A stretch of 32,708 nt of DNA from Acidobacteriota bacterium (GTDB taxonomy: Bacteria > Acidobacteriota > Terriglobia > Terriglobales > Acidobacteriaceae): assembly GCA_003225535.1 (NCBI GenBank), contig QIAL01000393.1, positions 3,552 through 36,259 on the forward strand, given 5' to 3'. The stretch's first letter is position 1, and each line of letters starts with the position of its first letter. Below, piece after piece: positions 1-9,243 of the stretch. A program made the position numbers and the translations under genes. Below the pieces are notes generated by a model that worked only from the letters and a program-made list of their open reading frames with translations, did no database searches and was not told where the DNA came from.

Positions 1-61
1 CCGCACAGTTAGTGGATTTGTGGTTTTAAATTGAGCGAGGCAGGCACCCTTCTTGATTTGT

Positions 62-2977
62 TTACAACGTCTTCAGGTACTCGATGATTTCCGTGCGCTC
101 CTCCGGGGACAGCTTGCGGCCGATCACTCCGTTGCCCTTCGGACCGTCGTTGAATTCGTGCCCAGCATTTGAATTACCCGGCAGATCGGTGCGGAACTCG
201 GCTGCTCCTTCGAGGGAATCGGTGTTGAGGCCGAGTTTGACTGGATCATATTGCTTACTCCCGAGATAAAACACTTTCGGCCGCTCCGAGACTGGTGATA
301 GCAGCGAAAACAAGTTGGGAACCGAACCATTGTGGAGGTATGGAGGCGTCGCCCAAATCCCATTGTGAGGCCGCGCTTTATACGCCAGGGGTGCCAGCAG
401 TTCGTTTTCCCGGTAGCCATTCCACTCTTCCCTCTGTTCCGGCGTGAGCTTGAGCTCGGCGTACGATTCGTCGATCAGCTTTTGTGTGATGTACCTAAGC
501 CCATCGCGTGCAGAGACGATTCCTTTTCCCAGCGGTCCGCTATCGGCAGTCCGGTTATGAAAATTCTGTGCCTGCTTGGCGTCGGTTCCAATTTCTCCCA
601 GAGGAATCATGGTCACCTTGAAGAACTGCCTTCCTCCAGGAGTCGTACTGTTCCAGTGTTGGGCCTTGCGGCCCTCGTCGGAAAGCATGGGTGACTGATG
701 GCAGTGCAGGCACAATTCGTTATAGAGTTTTTCGCCTTTGGCTGCAGCGACGCGGTCTATCTTCCCCAAGATGTCCTCCGGCCACTTGGGTGACCAAACG
801 CCCAAACCAGGTTCTGAACCGCCTAACAGAAGCTCGATCTCATGGAGATTATCGACGTGTACGGTGTGCTGAAACTGCTGTCCTGGATAGCCCAGCAGGT
901 TGATGCGCGACCGTACCCCCAGAGCCTCGCCCACATTTCTGCCCATTGGTTGCTGGATCGAGCCGTTGTATTGAACCCAGTCCATCCAGGACGCATCCCA
1001 GACGGGGGGGAAATTCACGGGGCCGTCCCCGACCACCAGGTTCTTACTGTTGTTCAACTCGGTCCCAAACACGAAGTTGCCAATCCGTGCCAGCGCGTCG
1101 GTGCGGCCATAACCCTCGGGAGTGGGAAAGAGATGGCGCGTGGCTTTGAACTCAGTGAAGCTGGTGTCGAGGTAGTATTTCAATGCGCGGCGTAACAGAA
1201 CCTGATCTGCGTGGGAGTGATCGGGTCCAAGCACTTTGTTGGCAAATCTGTGAAAGCGGACTGGATCGTAGTAGGTCCAGGTAACTGCGAGACCGAGAGC
1301 CTCGGTGAACTTCTGCAGGTCAATCAACGACGGCCCAGCGTCGATCCGGATTGCTTTTCGGCCGAAAAACAATTCTCCGGTATGACAGGCGGCGCAAGTA
1401 ATACCCAGCACGACGTTCCTCTGCCCTGTGTAGGGATCAACGAAACGATCATCGCGCGCGAATCCAACCGGCAATCCGTCCGGATTTTCCGTAGAGGACG
1501 AATCCGGGATAAAGCCAAAGCCTTGCATGTAGGAGTCTTGCCTGAACGGAGGTGCGCTCGTGATAGTGAGCCGCGGCTGCTCCAATGCAAGAAACCAGGC
1601 ATAAGGTAGGAGTTCACTTCCCTGCGCCGTGTGGTAATACCGACGACGCTGTTCTTCCGTCCAGTTCTGGGGAAGCCAGGCCACTTCCGTCGGCCTTTCG
1701 ACCCTCGGTACTTTCAGGCTGTTCTTTAAGGTGAAGATTGCGATTATGACTGCACCGATGCCGATCACGGACAGCAAGGCAAGAGCGCTGACGATACTCG
1801 GACGCCTGAGTAAAGGCCGCTTTGGCGGTGCCGCTATCGGCTGACCATGTGCCGGTCGAGGCGCAAGTTCGCACGCAGTTTGGGGTTCCGCGATGTACTG
1901 CTGCGGTAGATTCTTAGGCTTGTAACCCTGTACGCCATCCATGCGATCAAGAACACTTTGATGAATGTGGGCGCCGTTTGGGATCGTCCTCGCGCGTCCC
2001 AAGTTTATCCTGATGCCACGCTTCCATTTGCGGTCGGCTTGTCCTGCCACAGGTGCGGGGTACGAGAATATCTTCGGCCAAAACTCAGCTATCCACCACG
2101 CACCCTTTAGTGATTCGTGTTGATTCTCTGTAAGAGGATCCGGTGCCACGTACGGAGGCTTCCCTCCTAGAATGTCAGCCTTTCGAGCCTTATCTATTCG
2201 AAGCCCCGCAAGTTCTGCTTCACAGACCATCCACTGCAAAGCGATCTTCGAGAGCTGGCTCTCTGACTCCGGATAGCTGCCACCAACATCTGAATGCACG
2301 CCAGCGAACCAAAGCTCCTTTACATCTTGCTGATCATCGTGTGGCGTACCGAACAGGTTTTGCCGAAAGAACGCCCTGCGTTCATCAATCGATACCGCCT
2401 GTCGCACGACTTTGAGGTCAGGGTTGTGGATGGCCTTCGTGCCCGGGAAGTGCGCAACGTTGTATACCCAGCCCACCGAACTGACTGTGTCCCAGACTCC
2501 AACGAAATAGGGCTTACATTCGCGGCAAAAGGTTTTCTTGAAGTCGGCAGCCACCGCGAAGTCTATCTTCTTGCTCTTGAGCATCCGAACCGAGTACGGG
2601 ATTAAGCCCTCGTTGTCCTCGCGTAACAATCCAACTATGTGCAGCATCCCGCACAGCGCGCGGGCAGTGTATGCTCCTCGACTGAAACCCAAAAAGTACA
2701 GAGTGTCACCTGGTTGGTATGTCCGCATGAGGAACTGATAGGCGTCCGCAATGTTCTCGGAGATTCCGTATCCAAACGCGAGACCGATCACCTTGGTCCA
2801 CCATCGGGTGATTCCGGTGAGAGCACTCCGGGCGCCCATCGTACCCACTCCTGGATGGTAGTAGGCGACCTGCGAATCGTCGTGCACCAACATCTTGTAG
2901 AGCTTTACGACGTTGGATTTGCTTTCGCCGAACTCATTGCCGGTGCCGTCACAGCAAATCACGATATTCTTCGCCAT
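62..2977 (-). CDS. DUF2235 (T6SS Tle1-like alpha/beta hydrolase) - TM helix - RoxA-like dihaem cytochrome c fusion protein
   Basis: 971 aa ORF. N-term 'IVICCDGTGNEFG' and GFSRG (GxSxG, aa 97-101) with 'FAGVHSDVGGSYPES' are typical of DUF2235. Hydrophobic helix 'IVSALALLSVIGIGAVIIAIF' lies at about aa 395-416 after an Arg/Lys-rich stretch. C-term has CAACH (aa 528-532) and CLHCH (aa 756-760) haem motifs plus 'PYLHNGSVPNLFSLLSPVSERPKVFYLGS', typical of RoxA-like dihaem proteins. Confidence 0.9.
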   Translation of the reverse strand: MAKNIVICCDGTGNEFGESKSNVVKLYKMLVHDDSQVAYYHPGVGTMGARSALTGITRWWTKVIGLAFGYGISENIADAYQFLMRTYQPGDTLYFLGFSRGAYTARALCGMLHIVGLLREDNEGLIPYSVRMLKSKKIDFAVAADFKKTFCRECKPYFVGVWDTVSSVGWVYNVAHFPGTKAIHNPDLKVVRQAVSIDERRAFFRQNLFGTPHDDQQDVKELWFAGVHSDVGGSYPESESQLSKIALQWMVCEAELAGLRIDKARKADILGGKPPYVAPDPLTENQHESLKGAWWIAEFWPKIFSYPAPVAGQADRKWKRGIRINLGRARTIPNGAHIHQSVLDRMDGVQGYKPKNLPQQYIAEPQTACELAPRPAHGQPIAAPPKRPLLRRPSIVSALALLSVIGIGAVIIAIFTLKNSLKVPRVERPTEVAWLPQNWTEEQRRRYYHTAQGSELLPYAWFLALEQPRLTITSAPPFRQDSYMQGFGFIPDSSSTENPDGLPVGFARDDRFVDPYTGQRNVVLGITCAACHTGELFFGRKAIRIDAGPSLIDLQKFTEALGLAVTWTYYDPVRFHRFANKVLGPDHSHADQVLLRRALKYYLDTSFTEFKATRHLFPTPEGYGRTDALARIGNFVFGTELNNSKNLVVGDGPVNFPPVWDASWMDWVQYNGSIQQPMGRNVGEALGVRSRINLLGYPGQQFQHTVHVDNLHEIELLLGGSEPGLGVWSPKWPEDILGKIDRVAAAKGEKLYNELCLHCHQSPMLSDEGRKAQHWNSTTPGGRQFFKVTMIPLGEIGTDAKQAQNFHNRTADSGPLGKGIVSARDGLRYITQKLIDESYAELKLTPEQREEWNGYRENELLAPLAYKARPHNGIWATPPYLHNGSVPNLFSLLSPVSERPKVFYLGSKQYDPVKLGLNTDSLEGAAEFRTDLPGNSNAGHEFNDGPKGNGVIGRKLSPEERTEIIEYLKTL

Positions 2978-3263
2978 AAAATAACTCGCAACGCTTTTTC
3001 AAAGCTACAAAGTAGTTGTTTCGCGGGCCGGGGACTATATCAGGTTCCGGTTGGGCTACGATCTTGCGGTCGAAATCGATGCAGCGGATTCTCGGCCCTG
3101 GTAATGGGGTTGTCAATGGAGAACTCAGCCTGTTACGAAATCAGGACAGACAAATGGGGTGTTAAATCGATCGACCCTCTTATGTCCTTGATGCCCCCCA
3201 GCGATCTTCTGAGGATTCCCGGTTCACAGAGTCGAAGGTGGAGAAATGCAGTTTCGCTCGGGC

Positions 3264-3291
3264 TGAAGTTCTTCACTCTAACAGCCGATAG
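3264..3291 (+). promoter_or_regulatory. sigma28 (FliA)-like promoter upstream of cheY: TGAA-N16-GCCGATAG
   Basis: TGAAGTTC...GCCGATAG resembles TAAAGTTT-N11-GCCGATAA; 70 nt upstream of the cheY ATG. Confidence 0.55.
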
Positions 3292-3360
3292 GTCCTAAGA
3301 AAGAGGATCGGCTGATGCGTTACTGCCGACAGAGCTCAGGAAGGGTGGTTCGACCAACTC

Positions 3361-3747
3361 ATGGATAACATTACTGTGCTCATTGTGGACGATTCGTCCG
3401 TCATGCGGAAAATCGTTGAGCGTTCCCTCCGACAGGCGGGCCTCGAAATCGGGCAAGTCCTCGAAGCCGGCAACGGGCTAGAGGCTTTGGCGGTCCTGAA
3501 CCAGCAGAAAGTGAACCTTGTTCTCTGCGATATCAATATGCCTGCCATGGATGGTCTCGAATTCGTAAAGCAATTGTCCGGTGTGGAAAACGCGAAGGGC
3601 GTTCCGGTGGTCATGATTACGACCGAGGGCAGTGAGGGTCACGTAGTACAGGCTCTGTCGGCCGGCGCTCGTGGTTACATTCGCAAGCCATTTACGGCGG
3701 ATCAAGTAAAAGAACACATCATTCCAGTACTGGCGGGGAACTTATGA
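3361..3747 (+). CDS. cheY: CheY-like single-domain response regulator
   Basis: Receiver domain: 'VLIVDDSSVMRKIVERSL', phospho-Asp in 'LVLCDINMPAMDG', conserved Lys in 'GYIRKPF'. Confidence 0.93.
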   Translation: MDNITVLIVDDSSVMRKIVERSLRQAGLEIGQVLEAGNGLEALAVLNQQKVNLVLCDINMPAMDGLEFVKQLSGVENAKGVPVVMITTEGSEGHVVQALSAGARGYIRKPFTADQVKEHIIPVLAGNL

Positions 3748-4229
3748 ACACTTCCAGGAGTGAAACCGATGCCGCCAGCCGCCGCGAATACTGGCCTCCA
3801 CTGCTGGAGCTTTCCGCGCAAGAAGTTTTTGGTCTTATGTTAGGAGAGCGTTTAGACGCTGCTCCAGAGCCTGCTTCGGAGAATTCTCTCGACGTTACGT
3901 CGATGGTTGGATTTGCCGGGTCCCTGTGCGGACTGTTAACTCTGCGTTGCAGCAGCAAATCCGCTGCCCTCATGGCAAGGAAAATGCTTGGAACGGATGG
4001 TGCGGGGGCCAAGTCACAGATGGAAGATGCGGTGGGCGAGGTGTGTAATATGGTGGCCGGTAACTTCAAGAACAAGATTTCGGGGATCGGCGACGGCTGT
4101 AAACTCTCGGTTCCGACCGTGATCACCGGCAGTAACTATAGCCTGTGCACACTGGCAAATGATTACACGATGGAAATCAACCTCCTGTTCCACGGCAGTC
4201 CCATTGTCATTTCACTGCAACTGAACTGA
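3744..4229 (+). CDS. cheX: CheX-like chemotaxis phosphatase
   Basis: 161 aa with 'MEDAVGEVCNMVAGNFKNKI', matching the CheC/CheX ExxNM.aGN helix; ATGA overlap with cheY. Confidence 0.85.
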   Translation: MNTSRSETDAASRREYWPPLLELSAQEVFGLMLGERLDAAPEPASENSLDVTSMVGFAGSLCGLLTLRCSSKSAALMARKMLGTDGAGAKSQMEDAVGEVCNMVAGNFKNKISGIGDGCKLSVPTVITGSNYSLCTLANDYTMEINLLFHGSPIVISLQLN

Positions 4230-4413
4230 TCGGAGATTCAGAGCAGCTGCGTCTCGGAGTCCCGCCTCAGTTGACCTCAGTGGGTTTCTCAAGACCGACC
4301 TCAATGCCGACTCGTGATTGTGTTCCACCCGCTCGAGTTGCAGTCACTCCGAAGCTCATAGCAAGTAATCGCGGCGCGAGCGTTCGGATGCTGTTTTGAT
4401 ACCCGAATAAAGC

Positions 4414-5316
4414 TCAAATGGATGCGGAAGAATCTGGCCGAAAAACGGCGTCGACGAGCGCGATGATCTCACCCATCGCACCATCGATATCAAGCGTCAG
4501 ACGGGCCAGATCCAGGGTTGCGAGCTGGGGGCAATGCTCCAACAAGCTGAGCCAGGCCTCGTCTCGGGCAAGATCGACGGCCATCGCTTCGTAGTAGCCA
4601 TATCCCAAGTCCCGCAACCGGCAGAGCAGGTCGCTGAGATGGATCAGGGCTACCAGGGCAGGATCGGAAGGGGTCTCTGCAACGTGGTGGTGGAATTCGA
4701 TGACAGCTACCACATCGGCCGAGAACTTCCAATGCTCAGCCAGAATTTTCCCGCTCTGGCAGTGGGTGAATCCCAGCTCCTTAAGTTCCGCCGATTCCAC
4801 AGAAACACGTTCGTCACGGGCTGCGACGAAGCATTTGCGATATTCGTCGGTACAGGCAAGCGTGTTGACCAACATGCCCAGATCATGCAGCAAACCCGAG
4901 AGGTAAGCCTTCTCCGGCTCGGCATATCCAATCAGAGTCGCCAGCTTGCGGCTGATCAAGGCACAGCCTAAAGAGTGACGCCAGAATGTGGTGGCATTAA
5001 AGGCCCATTTATCGGCGGGCACAATCCGGTTCAGACAACACCCCAGCAGTATGGCCTGCACGCGCTTCAAGCCCAGCGTCAGGATTGCGCTCCGCACGGT
5101 CTCTGTTTTACGGCGCCCGAACAGTGGAGAGTTCGCCATCCGCAGGCATTGAGCCGCGATGGAGGAATCGTATGAAACCAATTGCACAACTTGTTCCACA
5201 TTGACCTGCTCGACCGGCAATTGAAGTATCGAAGCAAGCGGCTGGACGATGGCCGGAATGGCCGGGATCGCATCCAGCGTGGTGATCGAAGGTCGGATTT
5301 GATCGAGTGTTTTCAT
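4414..5316 (-). CDS. HDOD domain protein (copy 1)
   Basis: 'IPAIPAIVQPLASILQLP...DSSIAAQCLRMANSPLFG...AYLSGLLHDLGMLVN' is typical of HDOD; paralogous to 25023-25913. Confidence 0.93.
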   Translation of the reverse strand: MKTLDQIRPSITTLDAIPAIPAIVQPLASILQLPVEQVNVEQVVQLVSYDSSIAAQCLRMANSPLFGRRKTETVRSAILTLGLKRVQAILLGCCLNRIVPADKWAFNATTFWRHSLGCALISRKLATLIGYAEPEKAYLSGLLHDLGMLVNTLACTDEYRKCFVAARDERVSVESAELKELGFTHCQSGKILAEHWKFSADVVAVIEFHHHVAETPSDPALVALIHLSDLLCRLRDLGYGYYEAMAVDLARDEAWLSLLEHCPQLATLDLARLTLDIDGAMGEIIALVDAVFRPDSSASI

Positions 5317-6221
5317 GACTTCTCTGACCCACTGTAATTTGGCGGCGCTTTCCAGTACCCGATGGCTCCCGGAAAATGCACCAATCGAAACCGGTCGTCG
5401 ACCTGATAGAGAGACTCGGCGGGTCCCAGAAAGAAATAGCCGCCGGACAGCAGGTTGGAATGGAAATGCTGCATGACCTTGCGTTTCGAGTTCAGGTCGA
5501 AGTAGATGAGAACGTTGCAGCAGAAAATCAGGTCCAGCCCCTTGAGAAAAATCATCTTGCTGTCGTCGCTGAGGTTGACGCGGTCAAAACGGATGATCGA
5601 TTTCAGCTTGTCGGATACCTGCAGGCGTTTCTCGTCATAAGGCTTGAAGTACTTCTTCCTCAACAACTCGCTGGTGCTGCGAAGAGCGTATTCTCCATAA
5701 ATTCCAGCCTTGGCCGCGGACAATGAGTTGTCATTCAAGTCGGTGGCAAGAATGTCGAAGGTCCATCCCGACAACAACGTTGCACTCTCCTCCAACAGGA
5801 ACATGGCTAAGGTATAAGGTTCCTCTCCAGTGGAGCAGCCGGCGCTCCAAATACGAAGCCGCTTGAATCCCATGGCATTCTTGCTCGTGATCAACTGGGG
5901 AAGAATAACTGTGCGCAAGGCTTCCAATTGGGGAGGACTGCGAAACATATAAGTCTCGCCGATGGTGATTTCGTTCAAAAGCAACCTCAGCTCCGCCTCT
6001 CGATTAGCGCGCGTCGTGAGATGAGACAAGTACTCAGCCGGGGTCTTGGCATTCACAACCGCCATGCGACGCGAACAACGCGAGGCCAGCAAGTACAGCT
6101 TCTCCTCCGGCTGATAAATGCCTGAAATTTCGTAGATCAGGTCGCGGATCTTCAGATATGCAGGATCTTTAACATCTTCGGTTTCAGACTTTGAGACGGG
6201 TTTTGTGCCGGTCGTTCCCAA
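5313..6221 (-). CDS. cheR: CheR-type MCP glutamate methyltransferase (copy 1)
   Basis: 'LRIWSAGCSTGEEPYTLAMFLLEES', 'DLIFCCNVLIYFDLNSKRKVMQHF', 'GGYFFLGPAESL'; 4-bp overlap with the HDOD gene. Confidence 0.95.
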   Translation of the reverse strand: MGTTGTKPVSKSETEDVKDPAYLKIRDLIYEISGIYQPEEKLYLLASRCSRRMAVVNAKTPAEYLSHLTTRANREAELRLLLNEITIGETYMFRSPPQLEALRTVILPQLITSKNAMGFKRLRIWSAGCSTGEEPYTLAMFLLEESATLLSGWTFDILATDLNDNSLSAAKAGIYGEYALRSTSELLRKKYFKPYDEKRLQVSDKLKSIIRFDRVNLSDDSKMIFLKGLDLIFCCNVLIYFDLNSKRKVMQHFHSNLLSGGYFFLGPAESLYQVDDRFRLVHFPGAIGYWKAPPNYSGSEKS

Positions 6222-6260
6222 GACTTTCGACTCACTCTCTCCACATCTGGTCAGATACCC

Positions 6261-7364
6261 TCAAATTCGAGCTGTCCTTGCACCCAACGACGCTTGCGTT
6301 CTGCCCGCCAAGACGCGCCGCACAATCTCCTGACTGATCTCTGGCAGGGGACAGATCTTGCTGGCGCATTGCGAATCGACTACCGCTCCCGGCATGCCCC
6401 ATACCACGGAAGAAGCCTCGTCCTGCACAAGCACCTCTCCACCAGCCTCACGGATGTGGGCGGCGCCACGGGCGCCGTCGGAGCCCATGCCGGTCATGAC
6501 CACGGCGAGAACGTTCGCGCCGTAGGTTCGAACCACAGAGCGAAACAATACGTCCACTGCAGGGCGGCAGTAGTTCTCGGGCGAGTCCTGATTGAGTTCC
6601 AAGACGGTTTGCAGTCCCTTGCGCACCACGGTCAAGTGATAGTCACCGCGTGCGATCCAAACCTGTCCGGGCTCCAATGATTTGCCTGTCTCAGCTTCGC
6701 GCACTGAAAGGCGAGATCTTGAATTCAGCCGGTCGGCGAGCATGCGCGTAAACAAGGGGGGCATGTGCTGCACCACCACGACTGGTACCGGAAGATCTTG
6801 AGGTAGCTGAGGGATCACTTCTCCCAGCGCATTCGGTCCCCCTGTGGAAGTTCCGATGGCAAGAATGTCTACGACATGATCGGCCGATGCAGTTCTGTTG
6901 ACCGCAGAGATCGCCGGCACAGGTGCCGAACTGCTGCGCCGACGGCCGGCGAGCGATGTGATCTTGGAGACCAGTTCCCGGCGCAACTGGTCCATCGCGT
7001 TCGCCAAACTCGAGCTGTTGCTCGGCTTGGTTACATAATCGGAGGCGCCCGCGGCCAACGCATCGAGCGTGGTGGCTGCGCCACGCTCGGTGAGGGTGCT
7101 GCACATGACCACCGGCAGCTGAGGATACAGCTTGCGGATCTCAATCAGAGTCTGGATCCCATCCAGCCCGGGCATCTCAATGTCGAGCGTGATGATGTCG
7201 GGATTCAGCTGCGGAATCCTGGCCAGGGCGATCGCACCGTTGGAAGCGGTCCCGGCGACTTTGATTTCCGTAGTGGAAGCGAGAGCGTCGCACAATAGCC
7301 TGCGAACCACCACGGAATCGTCCACGATCAAAACCTGTATGGGCGGCATACGATCGTTACTCAC
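6261..7364 (-). CDS. cheB: CheB methylesterase with receiver domain (copy 1)
   Basis: Receiver 'VLIVDDSVVVRRLL...ITLDIEMPGLDG' plus methylesterase 'LAIGTSTGGPNAL', 'VVVQHMPPLFT', 'MTGMGSDGARG'. Confidence 0.96.
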   Translation of the reverse strand: MSNDRMPPIQVLIVDDSVVVRRLLCDALASTTEIKVAGTASNGAIALARIPQLNPDIITLDIEMPGLDGIQTLIEIRKLYPQLPVVMCSTLTERGAATTLDALAAGASDYVTKPSNSSSLANAMDQLRRELVSKITSLAGRRRSSSAPVPAISAVNRTASADHVVDILAIGTSTGGPNALGEVIPQLPQDLPVPVVVVQHMPPLFTRMLADRLNSRSRLSVREAETGKSLEPGQVWIARGDYHLTVVRKGLQTVLELNQDSPENYCRPAVDVLFRSVVRTYGANVLAVVMTGMGSDGARGAAHIREAGGEVLVQDEASSVVWGMPGAVVDSQCASKICPLPEISQEIVRRVLAGRTQASLGARTARI

Positions 7365-7429
7365 TCGCCGCGGATGCTTGCATTTCCTGGCAGAAATCCG
7401 CGCGGGTTATCTGAACCGGTCAACGCAGG

Positions 7430-9070
7430 CTATGCACCGGCTCTCGCACTCATCGCCTTGGGCGCATGTGGCCTGGCCTGCAGTTCGGCATAAGCGTCCT
7501 TCTCCAGCCGGAAGTGGGCTACCAACTCGCGCAACCTGGTCGACATCTCCGCCAGAGAGCCGGCGGCTTTGGACGAGTCACCGGCGCCATGGGCAGTACT
7601 CTGCGCCGCCTGAGCGACGCCAGCGATGTTCTTGGTGATTTCCGACGAGCCGCGCGCGGCCTCGCTTACGTTGCGGGCCATCTCGTTAGTGGTGGCGTTC
7701 TGTTCCTCGACCGCGGTCGCGATGGTGTTGGAGATGTCGTTTACCTGCTTGATGACCTCGCCTATCTGGCCGATGGCGCCGACCGCGCTTTTGGTGTCAC
7801 TCTGGATGGCTTCGATCTTGCGGCTGATGTCTTCGGTCGCCTTCGCCGTCTGTTTAGCCAGTTCCTTGACTTCGTTGGCCACGACCGCGAATCCCTTACC
7901 AGCCTCACCGGCGCGAGCCGCCTCGATTGTCGCATTCAAGGCCAGCAGGTTGGTCTGTTGGGCAATCGAAGTAATCACTTTGATGACCTGTCCAATCTCA
8001 GTGGATGAATCCCCAAGCTTGGCGACGATCTGATTGGTCTCGTCCGCAACTCTGACGGCGCTGGTCGCCACCTTCGCCGACTCGTGAGCGTTCTTGGCGA
8101 TCTCCTTAATGCTGGCGCTCATCTCTTCGGAGCCCGTGGCCACCGTTTGCAGATTCTTGTTTACTTGCTCGCTGGAACTGGCAACCACCTGGGCCTGGGT
8201 GGAGGTCTCTTCCGAATTGGCGGTGATCTCCTGGCTGGTGCTGGACAGTTCCTCGCTGGCGCTGGCCACTTGCTCGGCCGTTCCGGCGATTGACCGGATC
8301 ATGTCGCGCAGGCTGTTCTTCATGCTGTTGAGCGCGGCGGCCGCACTCCCGATTTCGTCTTGCGACGCAACTTTCAGGTCGTCGATGCCGAGGTTGTTGG
8401 CTGCTATCTCCTGAATCACTGCCACCATACCTTGGATAGCTCCCGTAATGGAGCGGACGATAAGGATGGCAACTCCAAGCCCGACGATCAGCCCGCCGAG
8501 TGCAAGGATGATGAGCAGGCGAAGGATTGACGCTTCCACTCGCTCGTGCTCGGTGATGGCTGCCTCCTGCAACTTGTCAATAATGGCCTGCATACCGTCG
8601 CTAGCCGTCTCTGCTCCTGTGCGGACCTGGACTGCATGCTCGGTGAAGAGCATGTCGGTGGCTTCCTTGGTTTTGCCCCGCCGCCGCAATTCGATCGCCT
8701 GACCCTGCAGTTCTCGGAGTTCCTTTGCTCCTGCATCCACCTTGGCGTATAGCTCTTTTTCTCTCTCAGTTTGCAGCAGCTTGCTCAGTTCCTCCATCGC
8801 CTTATCGGCTTGGGTGATGCCTTCGTCACGGCGCTTGAGAATGCTCTCGCTGTCCGAAAGCACAAATCCTCGAGTAGCGCTGGTCTGCAGCTCCAAGCCA
8901 GCGTCCACGTCCATTGCGAGTTGTGCCTTCAGCATCTGCTTCGAGATTTCGTCGGTAAGATCGGAGAGCTTGTTCATAGAGGTGTAGGTCATGAAGCTTA
9001 TGACCGCGATGATTAAAAGTAGTGCGCCAAAGCCAAATCCCAGCTTCATTTTCAGACTGATCTTGTTCAC
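7430..9070 (-). CDS. Methyl-accepting chemotaxis protein (membrane, 4HB-like sensor, HAMP, MCP signal)
   Basis: TM '[20 protein letters not shown]', second TM about '[21 protein letters not shown]', MCP hairpin '[37 protein letters not shown]'. Start trimmed to GTG at 9070, preceded by GGGAGG; the ORF extends to 9163. Confidence 0.93.
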   Translation of the reverse strand: MNKISLKMKLGFGFGALLLIIAVISFMTYTSMNKLSDLTDEISKQMLKAQLAMDVDAGLELQTSATRGFVLSDSESILKRRDEGITQADKAMEELSKLLQTEREKELYAKVDAGAKELRELQGQAIELRRRGKTKEATDMLFTEHAVQVRTGAETASDGMQAIIDKLQEAAITEHERVEASILRLLIILALGGLIVGLGVAILIVRSITGAIQGMVAVIQEIAANNLGIDDLKVASQDEIGSAAAALNSMKNSLRDMIRSIAGTAEQVASASEELSSTSQEITANSEETSTQAQVVASSSEQVNKNLQTVATGSEEMSASIKEIAKNAHESAKVATSAVRVADETNQIVAKLGDSSTEIGQVIKVITSIAQQTNLLALNATIEAARAGEAGKGFAVVANEVKELAKQTAKATEDISRKIEAIQSDTKSAVGAIGQIGEVIKQVNDISNTIATAVEEQNATTNEMARNVSEAARGSSEITKNIAGVAQAAQSTAHGAGDSSKAAGSLAEMSTRLRELVAHFRLEKDAYAELQARPHAPKAMSARAGA

Positions 9071-9170
9071 GTCTAGCCTCCCAGCAGAATTCACAGCACC
9101 TGATTTTCCTGGACCCGCGGTAATGGCGAGAACCCTCGCTATCGCAAGACCGGGGGCACGCACAAAGGAG

Positions 9171-9197
9171 TTATCGGCCCCGATATTGAAGGCTTTA
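9171..9197 (-). promoter_or_regulatory. sigma28 (FliA)-like promoter upstream of MCP: TAAA-N15-GCCGATAA
   Basis: Reverse complement reads TAAAGCCTTCAATATCGGGGCCGATAA; both core elements and the 15-nt spacing match the FliA consensus. Confidence 0.8.
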
Positions 9198-9243
9198 GCT
9201 TGTCAAAGAATGCTGGATGCCGGGAATTCTGGCAGTGATCGAC

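Noticed and set aside
2639-3298. + strand 219-aa ORF over the DUF2235 start and cheY upstream region
   Set aside because: Mostly antisense to the DUF2235 domain and without domain signature.
4990-5030. GCCGATAA (- strand) with upstream TGAA, possible FliA site
   Set aside because: Spacing is about 13 nt and the site lies inside the HDOD coding sequence, co-directional within an operon.
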